In this document: positions 17,373-26,800 of the stretch, piece after piece | How positions within the stretch are numbered: the first letter of the stretch is position 1 | How the letters are laid out: the number at the start of each line of letters is the position of its first letter | Source: an alpha proteobacterium BAL199 | GTDB lineage: Bacteria > Pseudomonadota > Alphaproteobacteria > Thalassobaculales > Thalassobaculaceae | NCBI GenBank assembly: GCA_000171835.1 | Contig: ABHC01000005.1 | Coordinates: 124,001 to 188,000 of the forward strand | Reading direction: 5' to 3' | DNA length: 64,000 nucleotides | Notes under the pieces: model-generated | Databases searched by the model: none | What the model saw: the letters and a program-made list of their open reading frames with translations, nothing else | What the model was told of the DNA's origin: nothing | Program-made: the position numbers and the translations under genes

Positions 17373-18854
17373 TCAGTGGACCGGCGCGTTGATCTGAACC
17401 TGGTCGACCGACCACGACCCGTGGGCGTTGACCATCACCAGACCATCGAACGGCTGCGAGAAGCCGTAGTCCTGGGTCTGCAGCACGATCTTTCCGTCGA
17501 CCGACACCGTCATGTTGCCGGTCGCGTCACGAACCCAATCGACATCGTGCATCCGTCCGTCCGCAAAATCGGTACCGGCCGTCCCTCGACGAACGACGCG
17601 GATCTCGGATCCCTGCCGTATCGCCAGAATGCTCGGGACCGCCCGCGGAAAGTCGTCAAGCACCAGTTCATAGCCGGTGTTCAGCTGCGACTGATACGGG
17701 CCGAAGGCGAAGCGGGCACCGGCCTCGCCCTTGGTCGACAGGCGCATGCGAATCCGGAATTCGTTCGGCAGCGCGACGGCCGTGCTGATTACCGCGGCCG
17801 AAGACTGCGCCTGAGACGTCGCCTCGGCTGCTCCGCCGAGCACACCCTTCAGCACCCTCATCACCACCTCGTCCGGCGAGTTTCCCTGGGTGCTCACCGC
17901 CGTCACGACCTCGCTGTGCAGCACACCGTCACGCACGGAATACGAACCCTGCTGCACCTGCCAGGGGACACCGCGGGTATAGTCGCCGTCGGCGAACGTC
18001 TCGTCCATCAGCGTCACCTCGCCGACCGGCGCGGCAGGCTTGACTCGATCGTTGCTCACGACCGGTTTCGGCTTGTCCAATGACGCCAACAGGGCGGCAT
18101 CGGCAACGCCGTCGACCGGCAGGCCGGCATCGGTCTGATAGGTCCGGATGGCGTTGATGGTGGCCTGGCCCATCACACCGTCGGACGGCCCGGGCTGGTA
18201 CCCACGCTCGGTCAGCGTCGCCTGAATCAAGCGGATCATGTCGCGGCGTGACAGCGCGGCATCGGTCGAGCGGATCCGCTCGAGCAGGAGGGCGGACGGC
18301 TGACCGGTAACCAGCAGCCGCTGGTCGCGTTCGAAGGTCCGGATCGCGTCCTGAGTCTTGGTGTCGATGACCCCGTTGACCACTGGAACGTCATACCCGC
18401 GGCGCCGCAATTCGACCTGGGTGTCCACGACCAATTGGGTCGCCCCCGGGGTTGGAAGCGACGACTGGTTCGCAACGGCCGTGTTCGTCTCCGCGGCCGC
18501 TGTCGACGAGTTCCTGTCACGCGGTTCCGCCCCGGTCGCCACCCGATACTCTTCGCGCAGGCTGCGCATGGTGGAACGATCGGGCGTTCCCGTCACAACC
18601 TGTCCGCGGGACCGCTGGTAGGCGCTGATCGCCGATCGGGTCCGGCTTCCCATGTATCCGTCGACCGGACCGGCGTCAAAGCCGAGCCGGTTCAACCAAC
18701 TCTGCGCGCGTTCCACCCGCTCGTCATAGGCTACGGTGACGATGCCCGACGTCGCCATGACGGTCGTCGGAATCGCCGGCAGCGCGACCAGCGCGTTGCC
18801 TGGTGTTGCAACGCCGATGCATCCGAGAAGTGTCAATGGTATGAGCCGTTTCAT
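17373..18854 (-). CDS. Exported protein with three peptidoglycan-binding repeats
   Basis: This 493-residue protein has a signal peptide (KRLIPLTLLGCIGVATPGNA) and three PG_binding_1-type repeats, each with a 'GY..GPxDGxxGxxTxxAIxxYQ' pattern: about residues 49-90, 140-190 and 205-255. The C-terminal ~200 residues look like a beta-sandwich of the LamG/DUF1080 kind (ETFADGDYTRGVPWQVQQG to the end). It is probably a periplasmic or envelope protein that holds peptidoglycan and a second ligand. No catalytic motif is seen. It is convergent with the preceding FAD enzyme gene. Confidence 0.8.
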   Translation of the reverse strand: MKRLIPLTLLGCIGVATPGNALVALPAIPTTVMATSGIVTVAYDERVERAQSWLNRLGFDAGPVDGYMGSRTRSAISAYQRSRGQVVTGTPDRSTMRSLREEYRVATGAEPRDRNSSTAAAETNTAVANQSSLPTPGATQLVVDTQVELRRRGYDVPVVNGVIDTKTQDAIRTFERDQRLLVTGQPSALLLERIRSTDAALSRRDMIRLIQATLTERGYQPGPSDGVMGQATINAIRTYQTDAGLPVDGVADAALLASLDKPKPVVSNDRVKPAAPVGEVTLMDETFADGDYTRGVPWQVQQGSYSVRDGVLHSEVVTAVSTQGNSPDEVVMRVLKGVLGGAAEATSQAQSSAAVISTAVALPNEFRIRMRLSTKGEAGARFAFGPYQSQLNTGYELVLDDFPRAVPSILAIRQGSEIRVVRRGTAGTDFADGRMHDVDWVRDATGNMTVSVDGKIVLQTQDYGFSQPFDGLVMVNAHGSWSVDQVQINAPVH

Positions 18855-19127
18855 GATGCGTCTCCTCGTCCGTGCGTGATGAGCCCAGACGGCCTGACGC
18901 CAGCTCCTGGACAGAACAACGCACCAGGGTAGGCTACGGTTGCCGAGCGTCGGCGGTGCGGCAACCGAACCACGTGCACGCTGAGCGTCTCCGACCAGGC
19001 GCTATCGATCGCGTTGGCTCAAGCGCTCCCGCTGAACTAACGTTTCCGCTCAACCATCCAGCACACCGATCGCTTCGGTACGCGCATCACGCCAGTTCGT
19101 TGATCAAAGTCCATCGCGGGGAGTCCG

Positions 19128-20333
19128 ATGTCCGATTTGTTACTGACCGATGTCCGTGTCTGGGGAGCGGGCGATGCGCCGCGCGACGTCGCCGTACGAG
19201 GCGGCCGCATCGCGGCAATAGGATCAGGCCTTCCAGCCGACGGCGCAGAGGTGTTCGACGGCACCGGTTGCCTGATCATCCCCGGACTGGTCGACGCCCA
19301 CGCTCACATCGACAAGACTCTGTGGGGCACGCCCTGGCATCCTCATCAGGCCGGGCCGACGCTGATCGACAAGATCGAAAACGAGCGTCGGGTGTTGAAG
19401 ACTCTCGGACTGTCGGCCGAAGTGCAGAGCGCCCGGCTGCTCCGTCATATGGTTGCGCGCGGCACCACCCATGTTCGCACTCATGTCGACATCGGCCCGG
19501 ACATCGGCCTTGCCCACTTCCACGGCATCCAGGCGATGCGCGACAGCCATCGAGATTGGATCGACGTGGAGATCGTGGCGTTCCCGCAGACCGGCGTGAT
19601 GATCAAGCCGGGCACATTAGAGCTGCTGGAGCAGGCGGTGCGCGAGGGTGCCGAGGCCATCGGCGGGCTCGATCCCGTGGGGGTCGACCGCGACCCCAAG
19701 GGTCAGCTCGACGGCATCTTCGCGATCGCCGACCGGCACGGCTGCGGCGTCGACATCCACCTGCACGACCGCGGCGATCTGGGCGCGGTCACCATCGACA
19801 TGATCGTGGAGCGCACCCGGGCGCTCGGTCTGAAGGGCAAAGTGGTGATCAGCCACGCCTTCTGCCTGGGCATGGTTGAGCCGGCACGGCTCGACGGCTT
19901 GGTCGACGACCTACTGGACCAGGACATCGCGATCATGACCCACGCGCCGTCCGGGCCGACACCGTTCCCGCCGGTCCGATTGCTGCACGACCGAGGGGTG
20001 CGTCTGCTGTCCGGCTCCGACGGGGTGCGCGACACTTGGGGGCCGCTGAACACCGGCGACATGCTGGAGCGTGCCTTCTTGCTGGCCTACCGCTCCGGCT
20101 TCCGCGATGACTCGAGCCTGGAAGTGGCGCTGCGCATGGCGACCTACGGCGGGGCGCAGACCATGGGGGTCACCGACTACGGGGTGACCGTCGGATCGGC
20201 TGCCGATCTGGTGATGGTCGAGGCCGAGACCGCAGCCGAGGCCGTGGCGTTCCACCCGATGCGCCGCCTCGTACTCAAACGCGGGCAAGTGGTGGCGCGC
20301 GACGGCCGCTCGCTTCTGCCGGTTGCCGCCTGA
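19128..20333 (+). CDS. Amidohydrolase, cytosine-deaminase-like
   Basis: This 401-residue metal-dependent hydrolase has the N-terminal metal motif GLVDAHAHIDKTLWG (about residues 54-68), then IHLHDRGD and VISHAFCLG supplying later His ligands, and LLSGSDGVRDTWGP with the catalytic Asp. This arrangement is that of the CodA/cytosine-deaminase branch of amidohydrolases. The ring substrate is unknown. An aldo/keto reductase gene follows after 51 bp and may be co-transcribed. Confidence 0.87.
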   Translation: MSDLLLTDVRVWGAGDAPRDVAVRGGRIAAIGSGLPADGAEVFDGTGCLIIPGLVDAHAHIDKTLWGTPWHPHQAGPTLIDKIENERRVLKTLGLSAEVQSARLLRHMVARGTTHVRTHVDIGPDIGLAHFHGIQAMRDSHRDWIDVEIVAFPQTGVMIKPGTLELLEQAVREGAEAIGGLDPVGVDRDPKGQLDGIFAIADRHGCGVDIHLHDRGDLGAVTIDMIVERTRALGLKGKVVISHAFCLGMVEPARLDGLVDDLLDQDIAIMTHAPSGPTPFPPVRLLHDRGVRLLSGSDGVRDTWGPLNTGDMLERAFLLAYRSGFRDDSSLEVALRMATYGGAQTMGVTDYGVTVGSAADLVMVEAETAAEAVAFHPMRRLVLKRGQVVARDGRSLLPVAA

Positions 20334-20384
20334 TAGGCTGCTCGCAACCGCCGACCGAACAATCAGAAACTGAGGACTCCGCCC

Positions 20385-21203
20385 ATGCAAACCATCACCA
20401 CCCAGGGCATCACCATGCCCAAGCTTGGCCTCGGGACCTTCAAGCTGACCGACGCGCCCGGCCAGGCCGCGGTCGAGAGCGCGCTGGCGATGGGATACCG
20501 GCACGTCGACACCGCGGAAATGTACGGCAACGAAGAGCCGGTCGGCGCCGGGATCGCCGCTGCCGGGCTGCCGCGCGGCGACCTGCACGTCACCACCAAG
20601 GCCTGGCACGACCACTTGGCGCCCGACGCGATCCGCCGCGCCCTGGACGGCAGCCTCGGCAAGCTGAAGCTCGACTACGTCGACCTGTATCTGGTGCACT
20701 GGCCGTCGCCGGACATGGATCTGGGTGCGACCCTGACCACCCTGGCGCGCCTCCAGGAGGAGGGTCGGATCCGAGCCCTCGGCGTCGCAAACTTCACCGT
20801 GGCCCTGCTGCGTCAGGCGATCGAGGAAATCGGTGCGCCGATCGCCTGCAACCAGGTCGAGTACCACGTCTACCTCGACCAGTCGGCGGTGCTTGGCTAC
20901 CTGCAATCCAAGAACGTGCCGCTGGTGGCGTATTGCCCGATCGCCCGCGCCATCGTCGCCGACGACCCGGTGATGGTCGGGATCGCCGCCAAGCACAATG
21001 CCTCGCCCGCTCAGGTCGCGCTGAAATGGCTGCTCGACCAGGACGGAGTCGCCGCCATTCCGAAGGCGCAGCGCCCGCAGAGCCAGCAGGCCAATCTGGA
21101 CGCCTGGACCGTCACCCTGGATGACGATGACCGCCGGGCAATCGCCGCGCTGACGAAGAACCGCCGGCTGGTCGACCCGGCGTTCGCCCCGGACTGGGAC
21201 TGA
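20385..21203 (+). CDS. Aldo/keto reductase
   Basis: This 272-residue NADPH-dependent reductase has a (beta/alpha)8 barrel. The catalytic tetrad is present: D42 and Y47 in HVDTAEMYGNE, K72 in VTTKAWHD and H105 in YLVHWPSPD. The C-terminal cofactor block reads AAIPKAQRPQSQQANLDAW. Length is typical of the DkgA/DkgB-like group. It is probably co-transcribed with the amidohydrolase. Confidence 0.93.
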   Translation: MQTITTQGITMPKLGLGTFKLTDAPGQAAVESALAMGYRHVDTAEMYGNEEPVGAGIAAAGLPRGDLHVTTKAWHDHLAPDAIRRALDGSLGKLKLDYVDLYLVHWPSPDMDLGATLTTLARLQEEGRIRALGVANFTVALLRQAIEEIGAPIACNQVEYHVYLDQSAVLGYLQSKNVPLVAYCPIARAIVADDPVMVGIAAKHNASPAQVALKWLLDQDGVAAIPKAQRPQSQQANLDAWTVTLDDDDRRAIAALTKNRRLVDPAFAPDWD

Positions 21204-21355
21204 TCGGCGGCCGAGGTCCGACGGACTCGGAGCATCGGCCGGTTTCCTGAAAAGCTTCGACTGGACGCCAAGTCGGCACATCGAATCCGGCGGAAAATGC
21301 CCGGATACTGCTATTTCCGGCTGAGCCGAAACCCAACGCCCTATCATATGAACCC

Positions 21356-22324
21356 ATGATCAAATCGCTCACCGACAACCCCACTCTGCTCGGAACGCTG
21401 TCGGCTCTGGTGGCCGTGTTCTGTTTTTCGATCAACGACATGGCGATCAAGTTCCTGTCCGGGGACTACGCGCTGCACCAGGTGGTGCTGATCCGGGCGA
21501 TCATCGGCCTCATCGTGCTGCTGGCGGTGCTGCTGCCGCTGTCTGGCGGGTTCGCGGCACTGCGGACCCGACGGCTGAGCCTGCATCTGGCGCGCGGCGC
21601 CTGCGTGGTGTTCGCCAACATGTCGTTCTTCCTCGGGATCGCCACCCTACCGCTGGCGGAAGGGGTCGCGATCTTCTTCGTGGCACCGATGGTGATCGCG
21701 GTGTTCTCGGTCGTCTTCCTGAAGGAACGGGTCGGGCCGCGCCGCTGGGCGGCGATTGCGACCGGGCTCCTGGGGGTGGTGATTGTGCTGCGGCCCGGGA
21801 CTGAGGTGTTCCAGTTCGCTTCTCTTTACCCGGTCGCAGCCGCGTTCGGCTACGCGTCGCTGCACATGCTGACCCGCTACATCGGCCGAACCGAGAGCGC
21901 GCTGGCCATGTCGTTCTACATCCAGCTCACCTTCATCATGGTGTCCGCCGGCATGGGCCTGCTGTTCGGCGACGGTCGGTTTGCGGACACCGGCGATGCC
22001 TCGCTCGACTTCCTGTTCCGGAATTGGGTGGTGCCCGACAGCGGCGACTGGGGTGTGCTGGTCGCGATCGGGGTGGCGTCGGCGTTCGGCGGCTTCGGCA
22101 TCAGCCAAGCCTACCGGATCGCTGAGGCCGCAGTTGTCGCTCCCTTCGAATACGTGGCGATCCCGCTGTCCGTGCTGTGGGGCATCCTGGTCTTCAACGA
22201 ATGGCCGGATGGGGTGGCGTTGGCCGGCATCGCGCTCATCACCGGTTCGGGGCTCTACATGATCTGGCGCGAGTCCCGGCTTCGCAGCGCCCGGGTCCCC
22301 GACACGCCGCGCTACCGGCGCTGA
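21356..22324 (+). CDS. DMT-superfamily transporter (EamA family)
   Basis: This 322-residue membrane protein has ten predicted helices in two EamA repeats, each ending in the usual amphipathic signature (AEGVAIFFVAPMVIAVFS and AEAAVVAPFEYVAIPLSV). It probably exports a small metabolite such as an amino acid or drug. The acetyltransferase gene starts 38 bp downstream. Confidence 0.9.
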   Translation: MIKSLTDNPTLLGTLSALVAVFCFSINDMAIKFLSGDYALHQVVLIRAIIGLIVLLAVLLPLSGGFAALRTRRLSLHLARGACVVFANMSFFLGIATLPLAEGVAIFFVAPMVIAVFSVVFLKERVGPRRWAAIATGLLGVVIVLRPGTEVFQFASLYPVAAAFGYASLHMLTRYIGRTESALAMSFYIQLTFIMVSAGMGLLFGDGRFADTGDASLDFLFRNWVVPDSGDWGVLVAIGVASAFGGFGISQAYRIAEAAVVAPFEYVAIPLSVLWGILVFNEWPDGVALAGIALITGSGLYMIWRESRLRSARVPDTPRYRR

Positions 22325-22362
22325 AGGCGTCCCACGGCCCACGGCGGAGTGAACGGCAATCA

Positions 22363-22926
22363 ATGCATCCGATGGTACTCGACACCCCACGCACCCGTCT
22401 GCGGCTATGGCAGGAGACCGACCGACCCGCCTTCGCGGCGCTGATGGCCGATCCCGCCGTGATGGCCGACCTCGGCGGGCCGATCGACCGGGCGGCCAGC
22501 GACGCCAAGCTCGACCGCTATATCGCCGCGTATGAGGGGCACGGCGTGTGCCGCTGGGCGGTCGAGTCCCAGGACGGGGACTTCCTCGGCTATGCCGGCG
22601 TCATGCCCCTGCCTGCCGACCATCCCTTGGCGCCCGGCTGGGACATCGGTTGGCGCCTGGTGCGCCGCGCCTGGGGCCGCGGCTATGCTACCGAAGCCGC
22701 CGCGGCCGCCCTGGACCACGCCTTTCTCCGGCTCGCCCTGCCTGAGATCGTCGCGTTCACCGCTCCCGACAACATCCGCTCCCAGGCGGTGATGGATCGG
22801 CTGCGGATGCAGCGCGACCCGGCACGCGACTTCACCGCGATCTATGACGGGGTCAACCCGTGGCGTGGATTGCTCTGGGTGGCGCTGCCCGGTCGGACTT
22901 CGGCCCTTCCGATCGCGCGAAGCTGA
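22363..22926 (+). CDS. GNAT N-acetyltransferase (RimJ/Acetyltransf_3 type)
   Basis: This 187-residue acetyltransferase opens with LDTPRTRLRLWQETD and has the acetyl-CoA binding segment RRAWGRGYATEAAAAALDHAF (about residues 103-123) of the ribosomal-protein-acetyltransferase group. ATG 22363 is chosen because family homology begins there; the frame is open further upstream inside the EamA gene. Its last 74 bp overlap the end of the convergent glutamate-synthase-like gene. Confidence 0.87.
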   Translation: MHPMVLDTPRTRLRLWQETDRPAFAALMADPAVMADLGGPIDRAASDAKLDRYIAAYEGHGVCRWAVESQDGDFLGYAGVMPLPADHPLAPGWDIGWRLVRRAWGRGYATEAAAAALDHAFLRLALPEIVAFTAPDNIRSQAVMDRLRMQRDPARDFTAIYDGVNPWRGLLWVALPGRTSALPIARS

Positions 22927-24481
22927 CCGTCTGGGCCTCCGCCCACGGCCGGGCAAACGGCATCGGGCATTCGGGATGCGACAGTTGCAGCGGTGCCAGA
23001 CGGTGGTGCAGCAGGCTTGCCGGATCGGAGGTGCGCAGGTGCAGCACGTCGACGGTGATCTGGTCCGGCCGGTCCAGGCCCATCGCACCCAGCATCTCAC
23101 CGAAGCCGATCAGGGTATTCTTGTGGAAACTGGCGACGCGGGCCGCCTTGTCCGGCACCACCAGCGCCTTCTGGCGGGTCGGGTCCTGGGTGGCCACGCC
23201 GGTCGGGCAGCGGTTGGTGTGGCAGGACCGGGCCTGGATGCAGCCCAGTGCGAACATGAAGCCGCGTGCGGAATTGCACCAGTCGGCACCAAGCGCCAAG
23301 GCGGTACCGATGTCGGCGCCAGAGATGATCTTGCCGCTGGCGCCGAGCCGGATGCGATTACGCACGCCGGCACCGATCAGCGCCATGTTGACGAAATGCA
23401 GTCCCTCGCGCAGCGGCATGCCGACGCTGTTGGTGAACTCCACCGGTGCCGCGCCTGTGCCGCCCTCGCTGCCGTCGACCACGATGAAGTCCGGATAGAT
23501 GTCCTCCTGGATCATCGCCTTGACCACCGCCATGAATTCGTGGGGGTGACCGACGCACAGCTTGAAGCCGACCGGCTTGCCCAGGCTGAGCTCGCGCAAT
23601 TTCTGCAAGAAGTACACGAACTCCACCGGGGTGGAGAACGACGGGTGCGCCGCCGGCGAGACGCAGTCGATTCCCATCGGGATGCCGCGCGCCTCGACGA
23701 TCTCCGGGGTGATCTTCGAGGCCGGCAGCACCCCGCCGTGGCCGGGCTTGGCCCCTTGGGACAGCTTGACTTCGATCATCTTGATCTGTGGATCTGCGGA
23801 CTGCTTGACGAATTTCTCGGCGTCAAAGGTGCCGTCGGCGGCACGGCAACCAAAGTAACCCGACCCTAGTTCCCAGATCAGATCGCCCCCGTGCTGGCGG
23901 TGATGGCGCGATATGCCGCCCTCGCCGGTGTCATGGGCGAAGCCGCCGAGTTTGGCTCCTTTGTTCAACGCCTGGATGGCATTGCCGCTGAGCGCACCGA
24001 AGCTCATCGCCGATACGTTGAACAGCGAGATCGCATAGGGCTGTAGGCAGGCGTCACCACCAACCGGGATCCGGAAATCGAAGGTGTGGGGGTGCACCGG
24101 CGCCAGGGAGTGGGTGAAGTAGGCGTATTCCGGCTTGTAGACGTCCTGCTGGGTCCCGAACGGCACGGTCTGCACCGCCTGCTTGGCCCGCTGATAGACG
24201 AGCGAGCGCTGCTCGCGGTTGAACGGAAACGCGTCGGCGTCACTCTCGATCAGGTACTGGCGGATCTCCGGTCGGATGCCTTCGAACAGCCAGCGCATGT
24301 GAGCGATGATCGGGTAGTTGCGCATCAGGCTGTGCCGCGTCTGACGCAGGTCATAGACCCCCAGAAGGGTCAGTGGACCGGCGATCGCCAGGGCCAGCCA
24401 GCCATACCAGATACCCGCCGCACCGATGGCCGCTCCGACCACCGCCACGGCGATCAGAATCGCAAAGACCGAATAGCGCAT
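22853..24481 (-). CDS. FMN-binding glutamate-synthase-like protein
   Basis: This 542-residue protein matches the FMN/GltB-alpha-like barrel of glutamate synthase without the amidotransferase domain. Two hydrophobic segments at the N-terminus (about residues 5-45) suggest membrane anchoring. Characteristic blocks are ISLFNVSAMSFGALSGNA, KLGGFAHDTGEGGISRHH, IEVKLSQGAKPGHGGVLP and IVVDGSEGGTGAAP, and then a cysteine cluster CIQARSCHTNRCPTGVATQ that resembles the [3Fe-4S] site of glutamate synthase. The electron partner and substrate are not known for this subgroup. It converges on the acetyltransferase gene with a 74-bp overlap. Confidence 0.9.
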   Translation of the reverse strand: MRYSVFAILIAVAVVGAAIGAAGIWYGWLALAIAGPLTLLGVYDLRQTRHSLMRNYPIIAHMRWLFEGIRPEIRQYLIESDADAFPFNREQRSLVYQRAKQAVQTVPFGTQQDVYKPEYAYFTHSLAPVHPHTFDFRIPVGGDACLQPYAISLFNVSAMSFGALSGNAIQALNKGAKLGGFAHDTGEGGISRHHRQHGGDLIWELGSGYFGCRAADGTFDAEKFVKQSADPQIKMIEVKLSQGAKPGHGGVLPASKITPEIVEARGIPMGIDCVSPAAHPSFSTPVEFVYFLQKLRELSLGKPVGFKLCVGHPHEFMAVVKAMIQEDIYPDFIVVDGSEGGTGAAPVEFTNSVGMPLREGLHFVNMALIGAGVRNRIRLGASGKIISGADIGTALALGADWCNSARGFMFALGCIQARSCHTNRCPTGVATQDPTRQKALVVPDKAARVASFHKNTLIGFGEMLGAMGLDRPDQITVDVLHLRTSDPASLLHHRLAPLQLSHPECPMPFARPWAEAQTVSFARSEGPKSDRAAPPRAIHATG

Positions 24482-24631
24482 GTTCCCTCCCCGGGGATAC
24501 TTCGTCCGCCCTACCCGCGCGCGAATGCCGACCGCCGGCTCGCGACGACAGATCCGAGCGTGAGCGTATTTCCGAAGAATGAAGATGAAATTAACAATAA
24601 ACTAGAAATGGGATGCCCGACGCCGCCGCCT

Positions 24632-25108
24632 TCAGAGCACCTCGTACAGCGTGATCCGGACCGCCGCCGCAAGCCGGGCGCCGGTGCCGACAAACACCAT
24701 CCGATTGAGCCACCGATAGCGCGGATCACCGGACTCCAACCGTGCTGTAGTCCGCATGTAGTACTCGGCCGGGTCGCAGTCCTCGCCCCGCCGCAGACGG
24801 TCGATCACCTCAGCCGGGCCATGGCGGTAGCCATGGTTGGCAACCTCGACCAGCGCACCGTCATCGGTTTCGATCGCGTAGCGCGCGTCCAACTCGGCGA
24901 CACCGTCCTGAAAGACCGTCTGCCAGTCGGCACCGAGATTGAGGATCCGACCCGACAGGCGCGTGCCGCTGACCGTGCCACCGACGATCGGGATGATCCG
25001 CCGCACACCGGCTCGACCGGTACCGAGTTCGCGGACCGGGTCGAGTTCGACGGTCAAGTCGCACAGGTGGGCAAGCGTCGGCTGGGCAAGCTCCGGAGGC
25101 GTGGTCAT
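24632..25108 (-). CDS. DUF3237 family protein
   Basis: This 158-residue protein resembles DUF3237 beta-barrel proteins, with the pattern LCDLTVELDPVRELGTGRAG, VGGTVSGTRLSGRILNLGADW and YYMRTTARLESGDPRYRWL. Family function is unknown, but members often sit beside aromatic or solvent-degradation genes. The start at 25108 overlaps the MarR stop codon (ATGA), so the two genes are translationally coupled. The frame remains open upstream, inside marR, but that part is not family-like. Confidence 0.85.
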   Translation of the reverse strand: MTTPPELAQPTLAHLCDLTVELDPVRELGTGRAGVRRIIPIVGGTVSGTRLSGRILNLGADWQTVFQDGVAELDARYAIETDDGALVEVANHGYRHGPAEVIDRLRRGEDCDPAEYYMRTTARLESGDPRYRWLNRMVFVGTGARLAAAVRITLYEVL

Positions 25109-25581
25109 GAGATCCCCTTCACCGTCTCGATGCCAAGCAGCAACCGCAGCATTCGCAGCAGCTCGGTGCGCTCGGCAGCGCTGAGGCTGGCCGTCAGTTG
25201 GTCCTCGCTGCGGCCGATGGCGGGTCGGATCCGGTCGAACCATGCCAGGCCCGCAGCAGACGCCTCGTAGACCCGCTTCCGGGTATCGCTGGCCTTCACA
25301 GCGCTCGTAATCCGTCCGTCGGCCAGCATTGGCTTCAGCGTTGTGGTTACCACCGACGCCGCTGTGCCCATGGCCTTGGCGATGTCCGAATGGGTCACGC
25401 CCGGATTGTTCTGGACCAGTTCGAAGATCATGAACTGCAACGGCGTGATGCCCTCGTCCGAAAACGCGTTCTCAAACGCCGCATAGGCTCGGTTGTACGA
25501 GTGACGCAGAAGGTGCCCGACCAGGTCATGGAGGATGCCGTAGCGCAGCGGCGGGAACTCGGGAGTCATTCGGTCGGTCAT
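25105..25581 (-). CDS. MarR family transcriptional regulator
   Basis: This 158-residue winged-helix regulator has its DNA-binding core at LQFMIFELVQNNPGVTHSDIAKAMGTAASVVTTTLKPMLADGRI (about residues 47-90), followed by the wing RKRVYEASAAG. It is divergent from the TRAP transporter operon. The gap holds two palindromes, CGTTTA-N5-TAAACG and a near copy, which are good candidates for its operator. It probably represses both its own operon and the TRAP cluster until an aromatic or acidic ligand binds. Confidence 0.93.
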   Translation of the reverse strand: MTDRMTPEFPPLRYGILHDLVGHLLRHSYNRAYAAFENAFSDEGITPLQFMIFELVQNNPGVTHSDIAKAMGTAASVVTTTLKPMLADGRITSAVKASDTRKRVYEASAAGLAWFDRIRPAIGRSEDQLTASLSAAERTELLRMLRLLLGIETVKGIS

Positions 25582-25643
25582 TCATGCGTCCTGCGGTACC
25601 CGGAGACGGAACGGTCGCAAACAGTCTATCGCTTCGCAAGATT

Positions 25644-25681
25644 CGTTTACCTAATAAACGATATTGTTTATGATCTAAACG
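25644..25681. promoter_or_regulatory. Tandem palindromic operator, probable MarR site
   Basis: Two palindromes lie side by side in the divergent promoter region: CGTTTA-cctaa-TAAACG at 25644-25660 and TGTTTA-tgatc-TAAACG at 25665-25681. Their centres are 21 bp apart, about two helical turns, so two regulator dimers could bind the same DNA face. The inner half-sites also form ATAAAC-N6-GTTTAT. The region is much richer in A and T than its surroundings, fitting a promoter. Confidence 0.75.
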
Positions 25682-25720
25682 AAGTATCTAACAAGAAAAG
25701 CAATTCAAGGGGAGGACGGG

Positions 25721-26755
25721 ATGAAAATAACCCAGGTTTGCGCCGCCGCTGCGGCCGCCTTCTGGCTTGCCCTCGGCGCTGCGCCGAGCCAGGCCCAGGA
25801 GGTCACGCTCCGCCTGCACCAATTCCTGCCGCCACCGGCAACCTTGCCGGCCAAGGTCATCAAGCCCTGGGCAGAATCCATCGAGAAGGCCTCCGGCGGC
25901 CGCATCAAGTTCGAGCATTACGACGCCATGTCGCTCGGCGGTCGCCCACCCGAATTGTACGACCAGGCCCGCGACGGCGTCGCCGACATCATCATGACGG
26001 TCACCGGCTACACGCCCAATCGATTCCCGACATCCGAAGTCTTCGAACTGCCGTTCATGATGCGCGGCTCGCTGGCGACCTCGCAGGCTTTCTGGGAGTT
26101 GGTCGAGACCGACCTGCAGGCGACCGAGTACCGCGACGTCAAGATGCTCGGCGCATGGGTGCACGGCCCTGGCGTCATCCACAGCTCCGGCGGGGTTACC
26201 CGCCTGGAGGACATGAAAGGCCTGAAGCTGCGCGGGCCGACCCGGGTAATCAACTCCCTGCTCTCAGCCCTCGGCGCGGTGCCAGTCGGCATGCCGCTGC
26301 CGGCGATCCCGGAGGCCCTGTCCAAGGGCGTGGTCAGCGGCACCGTCATTCCGTGGGAAGTGACCCCGGCGATTAAGCTGAGCGAACTGGTGAAATACGC
26401 GACCGAGTTCTCCGGCGACGAGGCCCTGTACACCGCCACGATCATCATGGCGATGAACAAGGCCCGCTACGAAGCCCTGCCGGCCGACCTGAAGGCAATC
26501 ATCGACGCACAGTCCGGAATGGCCCTGACAACCCTCGCGGCGAAACAGATGCTGGCCGGGGACGCCCCGGGCCGGGCGATCGCTGTCGGCAACGGCACCA
26601 AGATCACGGAACTGGACGCGACCGAGGTCGCGCGCTGGAAGAAGGCAGCCGGACCCGTGGTCGATCAGTGGATCAAGCAGGTCGCCGAGCGCGGCATCGA
26701 CGGGCAGGCTACTATCGACCGGGCGAATGCTCTGATCGACAAGTACCGCAAGTGA
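25721..26755 (+). CDS. TRAP transporter substrate-binding protein, DctP family
   Basis: This 344-residue periplasmic protein captures an organic acid for the TRAP permease coded downstream. The signal peptide ends near residue 26 (APSQAQ). Family blocks include VTLRLHQFLPPPATLPAKV, the carboxylate-binding region LKLRGPTRVINSLLSALGAVPVGMP with its conserved Arg, and AVKL-like KLSELVKYATE. Unusually, a FAD monooxygenase gene separates it from the permease genes. Confidence 0.93.
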   Translation: MKITQVCAAAAAAFWLALGAAPSQAQEVTLRLHQFLPPPATLPAKVIKPWAESIEKASGGRIKFEHYDAMSLGGRPPELYDQARDGVADIIMTVTGYTPNRFPTSEVFELPFMMRGSLATSQAFWELVETDLQATEYRDVKMLGAWVHGPGVIHSSGGVTRLEDMKGLKLRGPTRVINSLLSALGAVPVGMPLPAIPEALSKGVVSGTVIPWEVTPAIKLSELVKYATEFSGDEALYTATIIMAMNKARYEALPADLKAIIDAQSGMALTTLAAKQMLAGDAPGRAIAVGNGTKITELDATEVARWKKAAGPVVDQWIKQVAERGIDGQATIDRANALIDKYRK

Positions 26756-26770
26756 CCCGAACGACGGAGG

Positions 26771-26791
26771 GGCGGGCCTGACTGGCCCGCC
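26771..26791 (+). promoter_or_regulatory. Hairpin between a Shine-Dalgarno sequence and its start codon
   Basis: Arms GGCGGGCC (26771-26778) and GGCCCGCC (26784-26791) form a perfect 8-bp stem with loop TGACT. Directly before it is GGAGG (26766-26770). After it come nine bases and then the ATG of the monooxygenase (26801). If the hairpin folds, the Shine-Dalgarno to ATG distance falls from 30 to 9 bases. It may also dampen read-through or protect the binding-protein mRNA. Confidence 0.6.
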
Positions 26792-26800
26792 ATACCGACC

